DNA from: Haloprofundus salinisoli
GTDB taxonomy: Archaea > Halobacteriota > Halobacteria > Halobacteriales > Haloferacaceae
DNA length: 64,000 bases
Reading direction: 5' to 3'
Assembly: GCF_020097815.1 (NCBI RefSeq)
Contig: NZ_CP083663.1
Coordinates: 2,914,001 to 2,978,000 of the forward strand
The notes below the pieces were generated by a model that was not told where the DNA came from, did no database searches, and saw nothing but the letters and a program-made list of their open reading frames with translations. Positions within the stretch are counted from its first letter, which is position 1, and every line of letters begins with the position of its first letter. The position numbers and the translations under genes were made by a program. Positions 9,300 through 18,055 of the stretch are shown in pieces.

Positions 9300-10334
9300 G
9301 TGAACCGACGGACTGCGCGGGTTGCGATGCTGTACCAGGATCCTCACCCCGCCCACCGAGGCTTCGCCGAGGCCGTCGACGCCGACCTCGTCGACTTCCA
9401 GCGACATCCGCTGGGGCCGCTCTCCGACAGCGTCGTCGGCGACGTGTACAACGGCCTTCGCTACCCCTCGTACGACGTCTACCTCGTCGAGGGCTCCCGG
9501 CCGCTGTACGCGGCACTCACGCATCGGGCGGTCCGACGCTCGAAACTCGTCTACCTCTGTGCGGACCACGGCCTCTACAGCCTCGGCCGCGCCGACTTCG
9601 AGGGCAGTTCCGGCTTCAAGTCGCTCGTCGGCCGCTTCGGCAAACCGGCTATCGGCGCGGTCGGCTCTCGATTCGTCGACGGCGTCGTCGCCGTCTCCGA
9701 GTTCGCCGCCGACTTCACGCGGCCTCTCGTCGGCCCGGACACGCCCATCGAAGTCGCCCATCCCTACGTCCAACCCGAGGTGTACGACGCTCTCGGCGGC
9801 GTCTCCCCCGACATCGACGCGAACGTCGCCGTCACCGTCGGCCGGCCGTGGCGCTACAAGGGCGTCGAGATGCTGGTCGAAGCGTGGCCGACGGTCCGCG
9901 AGTCGATTCCCGACGCGGAACTGCACGTCGTCGGCGGCGGCCACCCCGAGTCGTACGCCGAGACGCCCGGCGTCGAGGTCCGCGGCTACGTCGAGAACCT
10001 GGCCGACGCGTTCGCGCCCGCCTCGCTCTACGTCCAGCCCTCGCGGATGGACACGTTCCCCGTCAGCGTGCTCGAAGCGATGCGCGCCGGACTGCCGCCG
10101 CTGGTCACCGAGACCACGGGGACGCGTTCGGAGGCCCGCACGCTCTCGCCGGACCTCGTCGTCGACGCGTCGCCCGATGCGCTCGCGGCGGGCGTCGTCG
10201 CCTACTTCGAGCAGGGTGAAGCCGAACGTCGTGAACTGTCCGCGCGCGCCCGCGAGCGCGGCGCGACGTTCGACGCTGACACTCGCAAGAACGCGTTCGC
10301 TGAGGCGTTCGACGCCGTACTCGAAGCACTTTAA
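9300..10334 (+). CDS. Glycosyltransferase family 4 (GT-B fold)
   Basis: A 344-aa GT-B glycosyltransferase. The C-terminal nucleotide-sugar domain has VTVGRPWRYKGVEMLVEAWP and SRMDTFPVSVLEAMRAGLPP, the ExxxxE-type donor-binding region of GT4 enzymes. The N-terminal acceptor domain begins VAMLYQDPHPAHRGF. It starts with GTG, supported by the TATA box at 9270-9276. No membrane segment is seen. It sits between phosphatase-like genes inside the agl locus, so it should add one sugar to the dolichyl-linked S-layer glycan; the sugar cannot be told from sequence. A gap of 24 bases to the next gene suggests a two-gene transcript. Confidence 0.8.
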   Translation: MNRRTARVAMLYQDPHPAHRGFAEAVDADLVDFQRHPLGPLSDSVVGDVYNGLRYPSYDVYLVEGSRPLYAALTHRAVRRSKLVYLCADHGLYSLGRADFEGSSGFKSLVGRFGKPAIGAVGSRFVDGVVAVSEFAADFTRPLVGPDTPIEVAHPYVQPEVYDALGGVSPDIDANVAVTVGRPWRYKGVEMLVEAWPTVRESIPDAELHVVGGGHPESYAETPGVEVRGYVENLADAFAPASLYVQPSRMDTFPVSVLEAMRAGLPPLVTETTGTRSEARTLSPDLVVDASPDALAAGVVAYFEQGEAERRELSARARERGATFDADTRKNAFAEAFDAVLEAL

Positions 10335-10358
10335 CGCGGGTGCGCCGATAGCCCGGAC

Positions 10359-11903
10359 ATGACCGTCTACGTCGTCGGACTCGACGGGGCCGACTGGTCG
10401 TTGCTCCGCGACGGCATCGACGCGGGCGACTTTCCGGGACTGGCCCGTATCGCCGACGAGGGCGTCACCGGGAATTTGGAGAGCACGCTCCCGCCCATCA
10501 CCTTCCCCGCTTGGAAATGCTACTCGACCGGGAAGACGCCCGGGAAGCTCGGGGTATACGAGTGGTTCGGCTTCGACCGCGAGTCGCAGTCGATAACGAT
10601 CAACGACTCCTCGAACTTCCGCTCGCGGGAGTACTGGGACGTGCTGGCCGACCGAGGGTTTACTCCCGCGGTCGTCAACATGCCGACGACGCACCCGCCG
10701 AACACCGACGACGGCGTGCTGACCGTCGCCGGGAGCCCCGCCTCCGAACGCGGCGAGTTCACGAAACCGAACTCGCTCAAGGCCGAACTCCTCGACGCAG
10801 TACCGAACTACCGGACGAAACCGGACCTCGTTCTCGACGAGGCGTCGCCCGACGAACTCACCTCGGAGGCGAAGACGCTCGCCGACCAGCGCTTCGACGC
10901 CGCCGAGTGGTTCGCCGACGAGAAGGGCTGTGACCTCGTCCACCTCACCGTCTTCGTCACCGACACGGTCCAGCACCGGCTCTGGGACCAACCAGAGAAG
11001 ATTCGAGAGCTGTACGAACGAATCGACCGCCGAATCGCGGCGTTGCTCGACCGCGAGGACACTGAGGCGGTGTTTCTGATGAGCGACCACGGCTTCACCG
11101 AGATCGAGGAGACGTTCCTCGTCAACCAGTGGCTCGCCGACCGCGGCGACCTCGCCGTCGGTGACGCGGGCGGGCGCGACACGCTCGCCTCCGTCGGCAT
11201 CACGCGCGAACGTCTCAAGCGCGTCGTCGACCGACTCGGCCTCGTCAACCTCGCGCAGGGGCTGATTCCGGAGTCGCTGCAGCGCTTTTTCCCCAGCGAG
11301 AGCGGCCGCGTCGCCATCCAAGACGCGCCGATAAACTGGTCGGAGACGAAGGCCATCTCGCTCGGTCGCGGTCCCATCTACCTCAACGGCGACGCCTTCG
11401 AGAGCGAGGCCGAGCGTCGGTCGTATCGCAAGTCACTCACCGAGGCGCTCTCGTCGCTGGAGACGCCCGACGGCGACCCCGTCGCGGCGGCGGTTCACCG
11501 ACCGGAGGAGATCTACACGGGCGACCTGCACCGCGCCCCCGACCTCGTCGTCGAGTACGCGACGGGCGTCGACGCGCCCGAAGCCATCGGCGGCCGTGTG
11601 TTCGGCGAGCGGACCGAGTGGCTGGCGACGCACCGCCGTCAGGGTATCTTCGGCGCGTGGGGCGAGGGGTTCAGTTCCGGCCGGTTCGACTGCACGCTCT
11701 ACGACCTCGCACCGACTATCCTCCACTGGTTCGGCGCGCCCGTCCCCCAAGATATCGACGGCGACGTCCAGCGGGCCATCCTCATCGGCGAACCCCAGCA
11801 GCGAAGCGTCGAGCAGGGGCCGGAGACGGCGACGTCAGGCGGCGGCGAGACGGCGGGCGACGAAGTCCAGGAGACGCTGCGGGATCTGGGATACATGGAA
11901 TGA
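10359..11903 (+). CDS. Alkaline-phosphatase superfamily (NPP-like) enzyme 3
   Basis: A soluble 514-aa protein and the third NPP-like paralogue of the locus: MTVYVVGLDGADWS (metal Asp9), Thr48 in PPITFPAWKCYSTGKTPGK, VTDTVQHRLW, LMSDHGF and ATHRRQGIFGAWG for the late His. It ends in TLRDLGYME. It lies 24 bases after the glycosyltransferase stop on the same strand and is probably co-transcribed with it, the clearest pairing here of a glycosyltransferase with one of these phosphatase-like enzymes. The AlkP superfamily includes phosphodiesterases and phosphotransferases; which reaction applies is unknown. Confidence 0.8.
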   Translation: MTVYVVGLDGADWSLLRDGIDAGDFPGLARIADEGVTGNLESTLPPITFPAWKCYSTGKTPGKLGVYEWFGFDRESQSITINDSSNFRSREYWDVLADRGFTPAVVNMPTTHPPNTDDGVLTVAGSPASERGEFTKPNSLKAELLDAVPNYRTKPDLVLDEASPDELTSEAKTLADQRFDAAEWFADEKGCDLVHLTVFVTDTVQHRLWDQPEKIRELYERIDRRIAALLDREDTEAVFLMSDHGFTEIEETFLVNQWLADRGDLAVGDAGGRDTLASVGITRERLKRVVDRLGLVNLAQGLIPESLQRFFPSESGRVAIQDAPINWSETKAISLGRGPIYLNGDAFESEAERRSYRKSLTEALSSLETPDGDPVAAAVHRPEEIYTGDLHRAPDLVVEYATGVDAPEAIGGRVFGERTEWLATHRRQGIFGAWGEGFSSGRFDCTLYDLAPTILHWFGAPVPQDIDGDVQRAILIGEPQQRSVEQGPETATSGGGETAGDEVQETLRDLGYME

Positions 11904-12012
11904 GTGTCGGCAGTCGAGCGCACAGACTGCGTTGGGCCGCGTAGACCCGCGACGACTCACCAGATTCGGAAAAACTCACAAAATACAAACGAGACGCCGA
12001 CGACGGTGGCGT

Positions 12013-13371
12013 ATGTCCGACCGCCCGAACACCCTCCTCGTCTCGTGGGACAGCGTTCGCGCCGACCACCTCTCAGCCCACGGGTACGAGCGTGAGACCG
12101 CCCCGTTTCTGACGAGCGTCGCCGAGGACGGTCTCGTCTTCGAAGATGCCCAGGTGCCGGGCGTCGGCACCATCACGAGTTTCACCGGCGCGTTCACCGG
12201 CGCGCACGCCGACGCGACCCAGCAGTCCATAGAACCCGCAGACTGGAAAGCGGCCAACGCCGACCGCCGCCTGCTCTCTGAGGCGCTCTCGGACGCCGGC
12301 TACTACACCGGCGCGGTCCACTCGAACGCGCTCATGAGTCGATTCTACGGTTGGGACCGCGGGTGGGACGTGTACAAGGACAACGTCGTCACCGAATCCG
12401 ACGGAGACTCCGATTCAGCGAGATGGTGGAACCGGGTGAAAAAGGAACGACTGCTGCCGACACTGCGCCGCCTCGGCGTCGCCGGTGCGGTCATCCACGG
12501 TCGTAACATCGCGCTGAAGACGCCGTCGTACGTCGAGTGGGAGCGGATGTGGGACGACGTCGAGCAGTTCGTCCGCAACGCACCCGAACCGTGGTTCCTG
12601 TGGGTCCTGCTCGTCGACACGCACCACCCCTGGTGCGCGCCGCCCGAGTACTGCGAGTGGGAGCAACCGGGCTTCCGCGGCGCGCACGCGTGGAACTACG
12701 TCATGCGGCGGTACCCCGAGCGCACCGGCGACCGCCGCCCCGCTATCGTCAACGCCTACGACAACGAGATACGCCACGCCGACGCGTTCCTCCGGAAGTT
12801 GGACGGTCTCCTCGAGGAGACGGGCAACGACGACGCGGCGCTCGTCGTCCACAGCGACCACGGCGACGAACTCGGCGAACACGGCGAGTACGGTCACTCT
12901 TCCCAGCGGATGTACGACACACTCACCCGCGTCCCGCTGGTGATGCGGAACGTCGGCGAGACGGGTCGCGTCAAGGGGCCGCACACGCTGTTGGACCTCG
13001 GGAGTACGATTCTGAAAATCGCCGGGAGCGACGAACGTCTGAGTGATCGACCCTCGCTGCTCGGCGACGAGCGAGAGACGCGAGAATCGGTCGTCGTCGA
13101 GAACTTAGCCGGCGAAGGCGACGCCCGCGCGGCGGCCGTCGGCGACGAGTGGAAGGTGCTCTATCATCCTGACACCGGCTGGCACGCCTACTTCCGGCCC
13201 GACGACCCCTTAGAGCGAAACGACCGCTGGGGCGACCACCCCGAGGAACTCGAAGCGGTGCTGAGAGCGCACCTCCGCGACCGAGAGGGCGTCACCGTCT
13301 CCGTCGAGAAAGGCGGCGACGGGATGAGCGACGTGCAGGAACGACTCACGAACCTCGGCTACATCGACTGA
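12013..13371 (+). CDS. Sulfatase-like AlkP-superfamily protein, atypical nucleophile region
   Basis: A soluble 452-aa protein. NTLLVSWDSVRADHLSAHGY (D13, D18) and VVHSDHGDELGEHGEYGHSS give the sulfatase-type metal sites. The nucleophile loop reads PGVGTITSFTGAFTGAH, with Thr53 or Thr55 and no Cys or Arg. The middle region is Trp-rich (WFLWVLLVDTHHPWCAP). It ends in RLTNLGYID. The start is ATG 12013, with an A/T-rich AAATACAAA about 28 nt upstream. It converges with the gene ending at 13408, leaving only 36 bases between the stops. A role in modifying or cleaving phosphorylated or sulfated glycan is inferred from the neighbourhood; the missing FGly motif argues against a classical sulfatase. 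Confidence 0.75.
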   Translation: MSDRPNTLLVSWDSVRADHLSAHGYERETAPFLTSVAEDGLVFEDAQVPGVGTITSFTGAFTGAHADATQQSIEPADWKAANADRRLLSEALSDAGYYTGAVHSNALMSRFYGWDRGWDVYKDNVVTESDGDSDSARWWNRVKKERLLPTLRRLGVAGAVIHGRNIALKTPSYVEWERMWDDVEQFVRNAPEPWFLWVLLVDTHHPWCAPPEYCEWEQPGFRGAHAWNYVMRRYPERTGDRRPAIVNAYDNEIRHADAFLRKLDGLLEETGNDDAALVVHSDHGDELGEHGEYGHSSQRMYDTLTRVPLVMRNVGETGRVKGPHTLLDLGSTILKIAGSDERLSDRPSLLGDERETRESVVVENLAGEGDARAAAVGDEWKVLYHPDTGWHAYFRPDDPLERNDRWGDHPEELEAVLRAHLRDREGVTVSVEKGGDGMSDVQERLTNLGYID

Positions 13372-13407
13372 CGACCGCTGATCCGGAGAATAGAATCGCC
13401 GCGACGC

Positions 13408-14325
13408 TCAGAGATAGCCGAGCGCGCCCAGTTTCTCTTCGATATCGCCGCGCTCGACGTTTCGCTCGGTCGTCGGTTCGTGCGTCCCCTCGTCCTCGGC
13501 GGTCGTCTCGTACCACGGCACCCGCCGAACCGACGGCAGCGGCACCTTCGGGTGGCCGTAGACGCCCCACTCGCCCTTCGCGTTGCCGTGGTCGGCGCTG
13601 ATAACGACCCGCTCGGCGTCGAGATTTTCGAGGAGAAGGGCGACCTCGTCCAGCACGTAGCGGAGGTTCGACCGGTAGCTCTCCCAGACTCGCGCTTCGG
13701 TGAGTTCGCCGCGTCGCAGTCGGTCCCACGGCGAGTCCCACCCGGCACCTTCGCCGAGCGTCTCGCTGTTCATCCCGCCGCCGAGGGGGTCGGGAACCGA
13801 GGGGAAGTGCGGCTGCATGTAGTGGACGACGAGGCGGTCGGCGTCGGTCTCGCGACCCGCCGCGATGGCGCGGTCGGTGATGGGTCGGGCGGGAATCGTC
13901 CCTTCGTCGTCGTCCCACGCGTAGCGCCACACGTCGTCGAGTCGAACGAGGTCATTTTCGGACAGTATTCGGTGGCTGAACGGGTTACCGGTGACGTACG
14001 CCGTCCGGCGCATCTCGTCGCGATGGTCGTCGGTGAACGTCCGCTCCATCCAGTCGATAGAGGAACTGCCGACGGAGACCAGTTCGTCAGGATGGTTCAA
14101 GAACGGATACTCGCCGGCGACTTCGCGCATCAGATCGACACGACAGGCGTCGAGGAGAATCAGCGCGTCCCACTCGCGGTCGTAGACGTTCGTGCCCGTC
14201 GGGTAGAACTCGTTGACGCGGCGCAAGCCCCCGAGATACAGTTCGTAGCCGCTCTCGCGGAGGCCCGCGACGCCGTCGTCCCGGATTCGATTCTCCGTGT
14301 CGGAGAGCCAGTCAGCGAACGTCAT
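13408..14325 (-). CDS. Divergent sulfatase-like protein, end of a four-gene glycan operon
   Basis: A short (305 aa) AlkP-superfamily member. ALILLDACRVD (D59, D64) mirrors the CDTLRVD block of true sulfatases, and VVISADHGNAKGEWGVYGHP supplies the second metal site. Between them the nucleophile region is reduced to SVGSSSIDWMERTF with candidate Ser87-89. It ends in KLGALGYL. Its ATG overlaps the upstream TGA (ATGA, 14322-14325), so translation is coupled. The family is often left as hypothetical in glycan loci. The fold assignment rests on the DACRxD and ADHG blocks and is fairly safe; the activity is unknown. Confidence 0.7.
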   Translation of the reverse strand: MTFADWLSDTENRIRDDGVAGLRESGYELYLGGLRRVNEFYPTGTNVYDREWDALILLDACRVDLMREVAGEYPFLNHPDELVSVGSSSIDWMERTFTDDHRDEMRRTAYVTGNPFSHRILSENDLVRLDDVWRYAWDDDEGTIPARPITDRAIAAGRETDADRLVVHYMQPHFPSVPDPLGGGMNSETLGEGAGWDSPWDRLRRGELTEARVWESYRSNLRYVLDEVALLLENLDAERVVISADHGNAKGEWGVYGHPKVPLPSVRRVPWYETTAEDEGTHEPTTERNVERGDIEEKLGALGYL

Positions 14326-15716
14326 TCCACGTACCCCAAGTCCCGCAGGTGTTTCTCGACCATCTCGTCGTCCTCGTCGACGGCGACGTCGCCCGCGCGG
14401 AACCGGCTCATCTTCTCTCGATGCTCGTCTAACGCCGCGCTCAGCGCCTCGTACTCCCCGGGATTCGACTCTCTGCGGTCGTCCTCGGGTTGTTCGTCGG
14501 GCGTCTCGCGGACGTTGAAGAAGAACTCGCCGTCGTCGGCGTGACGGAGCAGTTTCCAGCCGTCGGCGCGTCGGGCGTAACAGCGCCCGTAGTCGACCTG
14601 CCGGCCGACGTCGCCGAAGGCGTACTCGCGGGCGCCGATTTCGCCGCGGGCGAGTTCGAGCGCCGACTCGCCCTGCCACGTCGACGGCGCGTCGACGCCG
14701 ACCGCGTCCGCGAGCGTCGGCGCGGTGTCGAGCAGGCGTATCTGACCGTCGACGGTTTCTCGGCCCGTTTCGTCGCCACCGACGCCGTCGAGGACGAACG
14801 GCACGCGGACGACGCCCTCCCAGAACTCCGGCGGGTGGCCCGCGTGGTCGTGCTCGCCGACGAGTTCGCCGTGGTCGGCGGTGAGGCAGACGACGGTCTC
14901 CTCGCGCGTCCCTCGCTCCTCAAGTGCCTCGACGAGCGCCTCGAACTGGTCGTCGGTGTAGGCGCACTCGGCGTCGTAGAGGCGGCGAATCGTCTCCCAC
15001 TCGGCGTCGGTCATCTCCTCGGGGTGGTGGGTTCCCTTCCGCGAGAGTCGGCGGCAGTCGGCGACGCTCAGCGGCGCGTCGATGAACTGCCGTTGGTACT
15101 CGTCGGGCGCTTCGTAGGGGTGGTGGACGTCCATGTAGTGGAGCCACGCGAACCACGGTTGGTCGTCAGACACGGTGTCGACCCAGTCGAGAAAGCGCCG
15201 ATTCAGCGACTCGGCGCGCTCGTACTCGCTGGCGTCGCCGCCGGAGGCCGTCGCCATCGCGGCGTCGACGCGGTTGTAGACGCGTTCGATGGTCCGAAAG
15301 AGGGGACCGTCTTTGTCGAGGTTCGACTGGACGAACTGCTTGAGTTTGCCCGCTTCGGCGGAGCCGCTGGCGTCGTGCATCAGGTCGAAGCCGCGGTCGT
15401 AGTGGTAACTGCCGCTGGCGAAGTGGTTGTCCGTGAAGCCCGCCGTCGCGTAGCCGGCCTCGCGGAGTCGTTCGGCGAGCGTGACGACGCCGTCACCTCG
15501 CTCTCCCCGTCCCGCTTCGGGGATGCCGAGGCCTTCGATGCTCGCAAAGTGGCGGCTAGCGTGAATCGCCGGGAACGACGCGGGCGTCGACGGTCCGTTG
15601 GCGACGCAGTCCGTGAACTCTAACGCGGCGTCGGCGAACGACCGGGCGAAGGGCATCACCCGGTCGTCCACCCGGTCGGCCCGCAGCGAGTCGACGGTGA
15701 CGAGGAGGACGTTCAT
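14322..15716 (-). CDS. Sulfatase-like AlkP-superfamily enzyme
   Basis: A soluble 464-aa protein: MNVLLVTVDSLRADRV (D9), GPSTPASFPAIHASR, where Thr44 replaces the formylglycine Cys, then LTADHGELVGEHDHAGHP, and a C-terminal HLRDLGYVE. It contains WFAWLHYMDVHHPYEAP, the region that in sulfatases contacts substrate. ATG 15716 was chosen because it begins directly at the conserved block and overlaps the upstream stop as ATGA; the downstream gene overlaps it the same way. It is the third gene of an operon with GT2, GT4 and the short sulfatase-like protein. It may be a phosphatase or phosphodiesterase acting on the glycan. Confidence 0.8.
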   Translation of the reverse strand: MNVLLVTVDSLRADRVDDRVMPFARSFADAALEFTDCVANGPSTPASFPAIHASRHFASIEGLGIPEAGRGERGDGVVTLAERLREAGYATAGFTDNHFASGSYHYDRGFDLMHDASGSAEAGKLKQFVQSNLDKDGPLFRTIERVYNRVDAAMATASGGDASEYERAESLNRRFLDWVDTVSDDQPWFAWLHYMDVHHPYEAPDEYQRQFIDAPLSVADCRRLSRKGTHHPEEMTDAEWETIRRLYDAECAYTDDQFEALVEALEERGTREETVVCLTADHGELVGEHDHAGHPPEFWEGVVRVPFVLDGVGGDETGRETVDGQIRLLDTAPTLADAVGVDAPSTWQGESALELARGEIGAREYAFGDVGRQVDYGRCYARRADGWKLLRHADDGEFFFNVRETPDEQPEDDRRESNPGEYEALSAALDEHREKMSRFRAGDVAVDEDDEMVEKHLRDLGYVE

Positions 15717-16789
15717 GGCCGACCCTCCGTGTCGGAGGATAAAAGCGCACGGTACTTCGATTCGAGCGCGTCGACCACCTCGGTCCACGTCGGCAGCGGC
15801 GTCGCGGGCGCGTCGCGCTCGACCACCCGCCGGACGGCGTCGGCCACCGTCTCGGGGTCGACGCGCGAGATACCCTCGCAGTCCGCTCTGTCGGCCCAGT
15901 CGACGAGCGCGCCCGCCTCCCTGACGAGCGCCGGCGTCCCGGCGGCGAGCGACTCGGCGACGGTCATCCCGTACGCCTCGTGCGTCGACAGCGCGAGGTG
16001 CGCCGCCGCGCCCGCGTACAGAGCGGGCAACTCTTCGTCGGCAACGTAACCCAGAAACTGGACGCGGTCGTCGCCGCCGATGTCGCGCGCGAGCGCCTCC
16101 AACTCGGCGCGGTACGGGCCGCTTCCGGCGACGAGGAGGTCGTACCCCGGCAGCGAGGCGAGCGCGCGAATCGCGTGCTGGACGCCCTTGTACTCGACGA
16201 GCCGACCGACCGTGAGCAGGTACGGCCGCGAGCGCTCGAGCGGCGTCGCGTGCTCGAATCGGCCGACGTCGAGGCCGTTCGGAACCACCGTCGCGTCGAC
16301 GCCGAAATCCCGCTTCAACTGTGCTCGCTCCCACTCGCTGACCGCTACGATGGCGTCGGCGCGACGGAGCGCCCATCCCCCGATGGGGCGGTAGAGTCCG
16401 AGCAGTCGGTCGCGGAGGCTGTCGGCGCTGGAGCCGTGGTAGTGGGGCGTGGCGACGAACGCCCGCGATCCGACGCGGAGGGCGGCCAGCGCGAGCGGGA
16501 ACGAGTGGTAGTTGTGCGCGTGGACGACGTCGACATCCGCGTCGGCGTCGGCGACGACCTGCGCGACGCCCGGCGCGAAGTGGAACGCCCCGCCGGGGGC
16601 GACGCCTCGGCAGCGGCGGATTCGCACACCGTTTCGTCGTTCGCGCCGTGACACGCCGGACCCGGCGTCGGCCGTGACGACGGTGACGTCGTGGCCGCGG
16701 GCGACGAGTTCCTCGCTGACCCGCTGGACGTGCGTCTCGACGCCGCCTGTGCGGGGCGGATAGCGGTGGGTGACCTGCAGAACGTGCAT
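15713..16789 (-). CDS. Glycosyltransferase family 4
   Basis: A 358-aa GT-B enzyme. The N-terminus HVLQVTHRYPPRTGGVETHV has the glycine-rich acceptor loop typical of GT4 enzymes. VVPNGLDVGRFE, LLTVGRLVEYKGVQHAIRA and STHEAYGMTVAESLAAGTP (E-x7-E region) form the donor site. No membrane segment is seen. It starts 15 bases after the GT2 stop and its own stop overlaps the next start by four bases, so it is the second gene of the operon running from 17947 to 13408. It probably adds a sugar to the growing dolichyl-linked glycan on the cytoplasmic face. Confidence 0.85.
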   Translation of the reverse strand: MHVLQVTHRYPPRTGGVETHVQRVSEELVARGHDVTVVTADAGSGVSRRERRNGVRIRRCRGVAPGGAFHFAPGVAQVVADADADVDVVHAHNYHSFPLALAALRVGSRAFVATPHYHGSSADSLRDRLLGLYRPIGGWALRRADAIVAVSEWERAQLKRDFGVDATVVPNGLDVGRFEHATPLERSRPYLLTVGRLVEYKGVQHAIRALASLPGYDLLVAGSGPYRAELEALARDIGGDDRVQFLGYVADEELPALYAGAAAHLALSTHEAYGMTVAESLAAGTPALVREAGALVDWADRADCEGISRVDPETVADAVRRVVERDAPATPLPTWTEVVDALESKYRALLSSDTEGRP

Positions 16790-16804
16790 CGGCTTATCGG
16801 ACGC

Positions 16805-17947
16805 TCACTCGTACGCCTCGCGGAGTTCGGCGTCGACCTCCCAGATGGGGCCGCCCTCACCCTGAAGGAGTCGGACGCTCGCCCACCACAGCGATATCTG
16901 CGTGTCGAACAGGGCGTACGCCGGCTGTACCGGGCCGAGTCGCTCCGTCGAACCCAGCGCGACGACCGTCAGAAGGAGCACCGGCACCGCGAGCGCGAGC
17001 GGGCCGCCGAACGCCGCCAGCGCGAGCGTGAAAAGGACGATTCCGGCGGCGATGGCCCACGGCGACAGCACCATGAAACACCAGTTGAACGGGAGGACGA
17101 CCCAGCCGTACAGCCCGTGGCGGAACAGCGCGTCGCGGTTGCGCGAGAGCAGGCGGATGAGGCCCATCGCGCGGCGGTCCTTCTGCTTTCGTCGTTTCCG
17201 GAACGCCGAGTGCGACGCCTCCATGTAGCGAATCGCCGGGTCGAAGACGACGCGCCCGCCGTTTTTCCGAATCTTCATCGCCAGTTCGGTGTCGTCGGCG
17301 ATGGAGTCCTCGTCGATGGGGACGATGGCGTCGCGCTCGAACGCCGAGAACGGCCCGTGGAAGATGAGCGTCGAGTCGATGTGCGACTCTACCGTTTGGA
17401 TCCGCGCCTGGATGTCGCGGTAGCCTTCCTCGACCTCGCTACCGCCGAGCACGTCGACGTTCCGACCGGTGACGCCCTGTACGTCGGGGTCGGCGAGGTT
17501 CGCCACCGCCTCGCGGAGCGCGTCGGGAGCGATTTTGGAGTCGCAGTCGGTCTTGACGACGACCTCGTTCGAGGCCGCCGCGTACGCCTCGTTGAGCGCG
17601 ATGGCCAGTCCGCGACGTTCGTCCTCGCGCAGGAGCGTCAGCGTCGGGGCGTCGCGCTCGGCGAAGAACGCCTCGACGAGGTCGGGTGTCGCGTCGTCGC
17701 TGGAGTCGACGACGACGACCTCGACCTTCTCCATCGGGTAGTCGAGCGCGAGGATATCTTCGAGTTTGTTCTCGACGATGCGCTCCTCGTTGTACGTGGG
17801 GAGGACGACGCTCACGGTCGGCTCGTTCGGGCGTTTGTCGGCGGGCGACCCCTCCGGTCGGAGGAGGCCCATCAGCAGCAGGAACAGCGCGTACGGCAGA
17901 CCGACCAGGAAGAACAGCAGGCCGGCAAGCCGGGCGAGACGCTTCAT
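16805..17947 (-). CDS. Membrane glycosyltransferase family 2
   Basis: A 380-aa protein. A membrane anchor at residues 4-28 is followed by a GT-A domain: TVSVVLPTYNEERIVENKLE, VVVVDSSDDATPD, VVKTDCDSKI (DxD-type metal site) and SIADDTELAMKIRKNGGRVV (acidic catalytic block), then two or three C-terminal membrane helices. This is the layout of processive or polyisoprenyl-linked GT2 enzymes. ATG 17947 is supported by GATTTTTGTC about 27 nt upstream on the minus strand, making it the first gene of a four-gene operon (GT2-GT4-sulfatase-like-sulfatase-like). It is divergent from aglJ across 108 bases. Confidence 0.85.
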   Translation of the reverse strand: MKRLARLAGLLFFLVGLPYALFLLLMGLLRPEGSPADKRPNEPTVSVVLPTYNEERIVENKLEDILALDYPMEKVEVVVVDSSDDATPDLVEAFFAERDAPTLTLLREDERRGLAIALNEAYAAASNEVVVKTDCDSKIAPDALREAVANLADPDVQGVTGRNVDVLGGSEVEEGYRDIQARIQTVESHIDSTLIFHGPFSAFERDAIVPIDEDSIADDTELAMKIRKNGGRVVFDPAIRYMEASHSAFRKRRKQKDRRAMGLIRLLSRNRDALFRHGLYGWVVLPFNWCFMVLSPWAIAAGIVLFTLALAAFGGPLALAVPVLLLTVVALGSTERLGPVQPAYALFDTQISLWWASVRLLQGEGGPIWEVDAELREAYE

Positions 17948-18055
17948 AGCTGCCGGTATCCGGCGGGGCGACAAAAATCCCCGCGATGTGGGTTTGCAGC
18001 CCGATTCGAGAGCAGGAGGAAGCGTTTTTATGCGCCCCTCACACAGGTCACGCCA
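17948..18055. promoter_or_regulatory. Divergent promoter region between GT2 operon and aglJ
   Basis: Two back-to-back TATA elements are visible: GATTTTTGTC on the minus strand (about 17970-17979) for the GT2 operon, and GTTTTTATG (18024-18032) for aglJ at 18056. Both sit about 25-28 nt from their start codons. Confidence 0.6.

Noticed and set aside
9198-11321. Long minus-strand open frame across the glycosyltransferase and NPP-like gene
   Set aside because: Low-complexity antisense frame; both plus-strand genes have conserved motifs and a TATA box.
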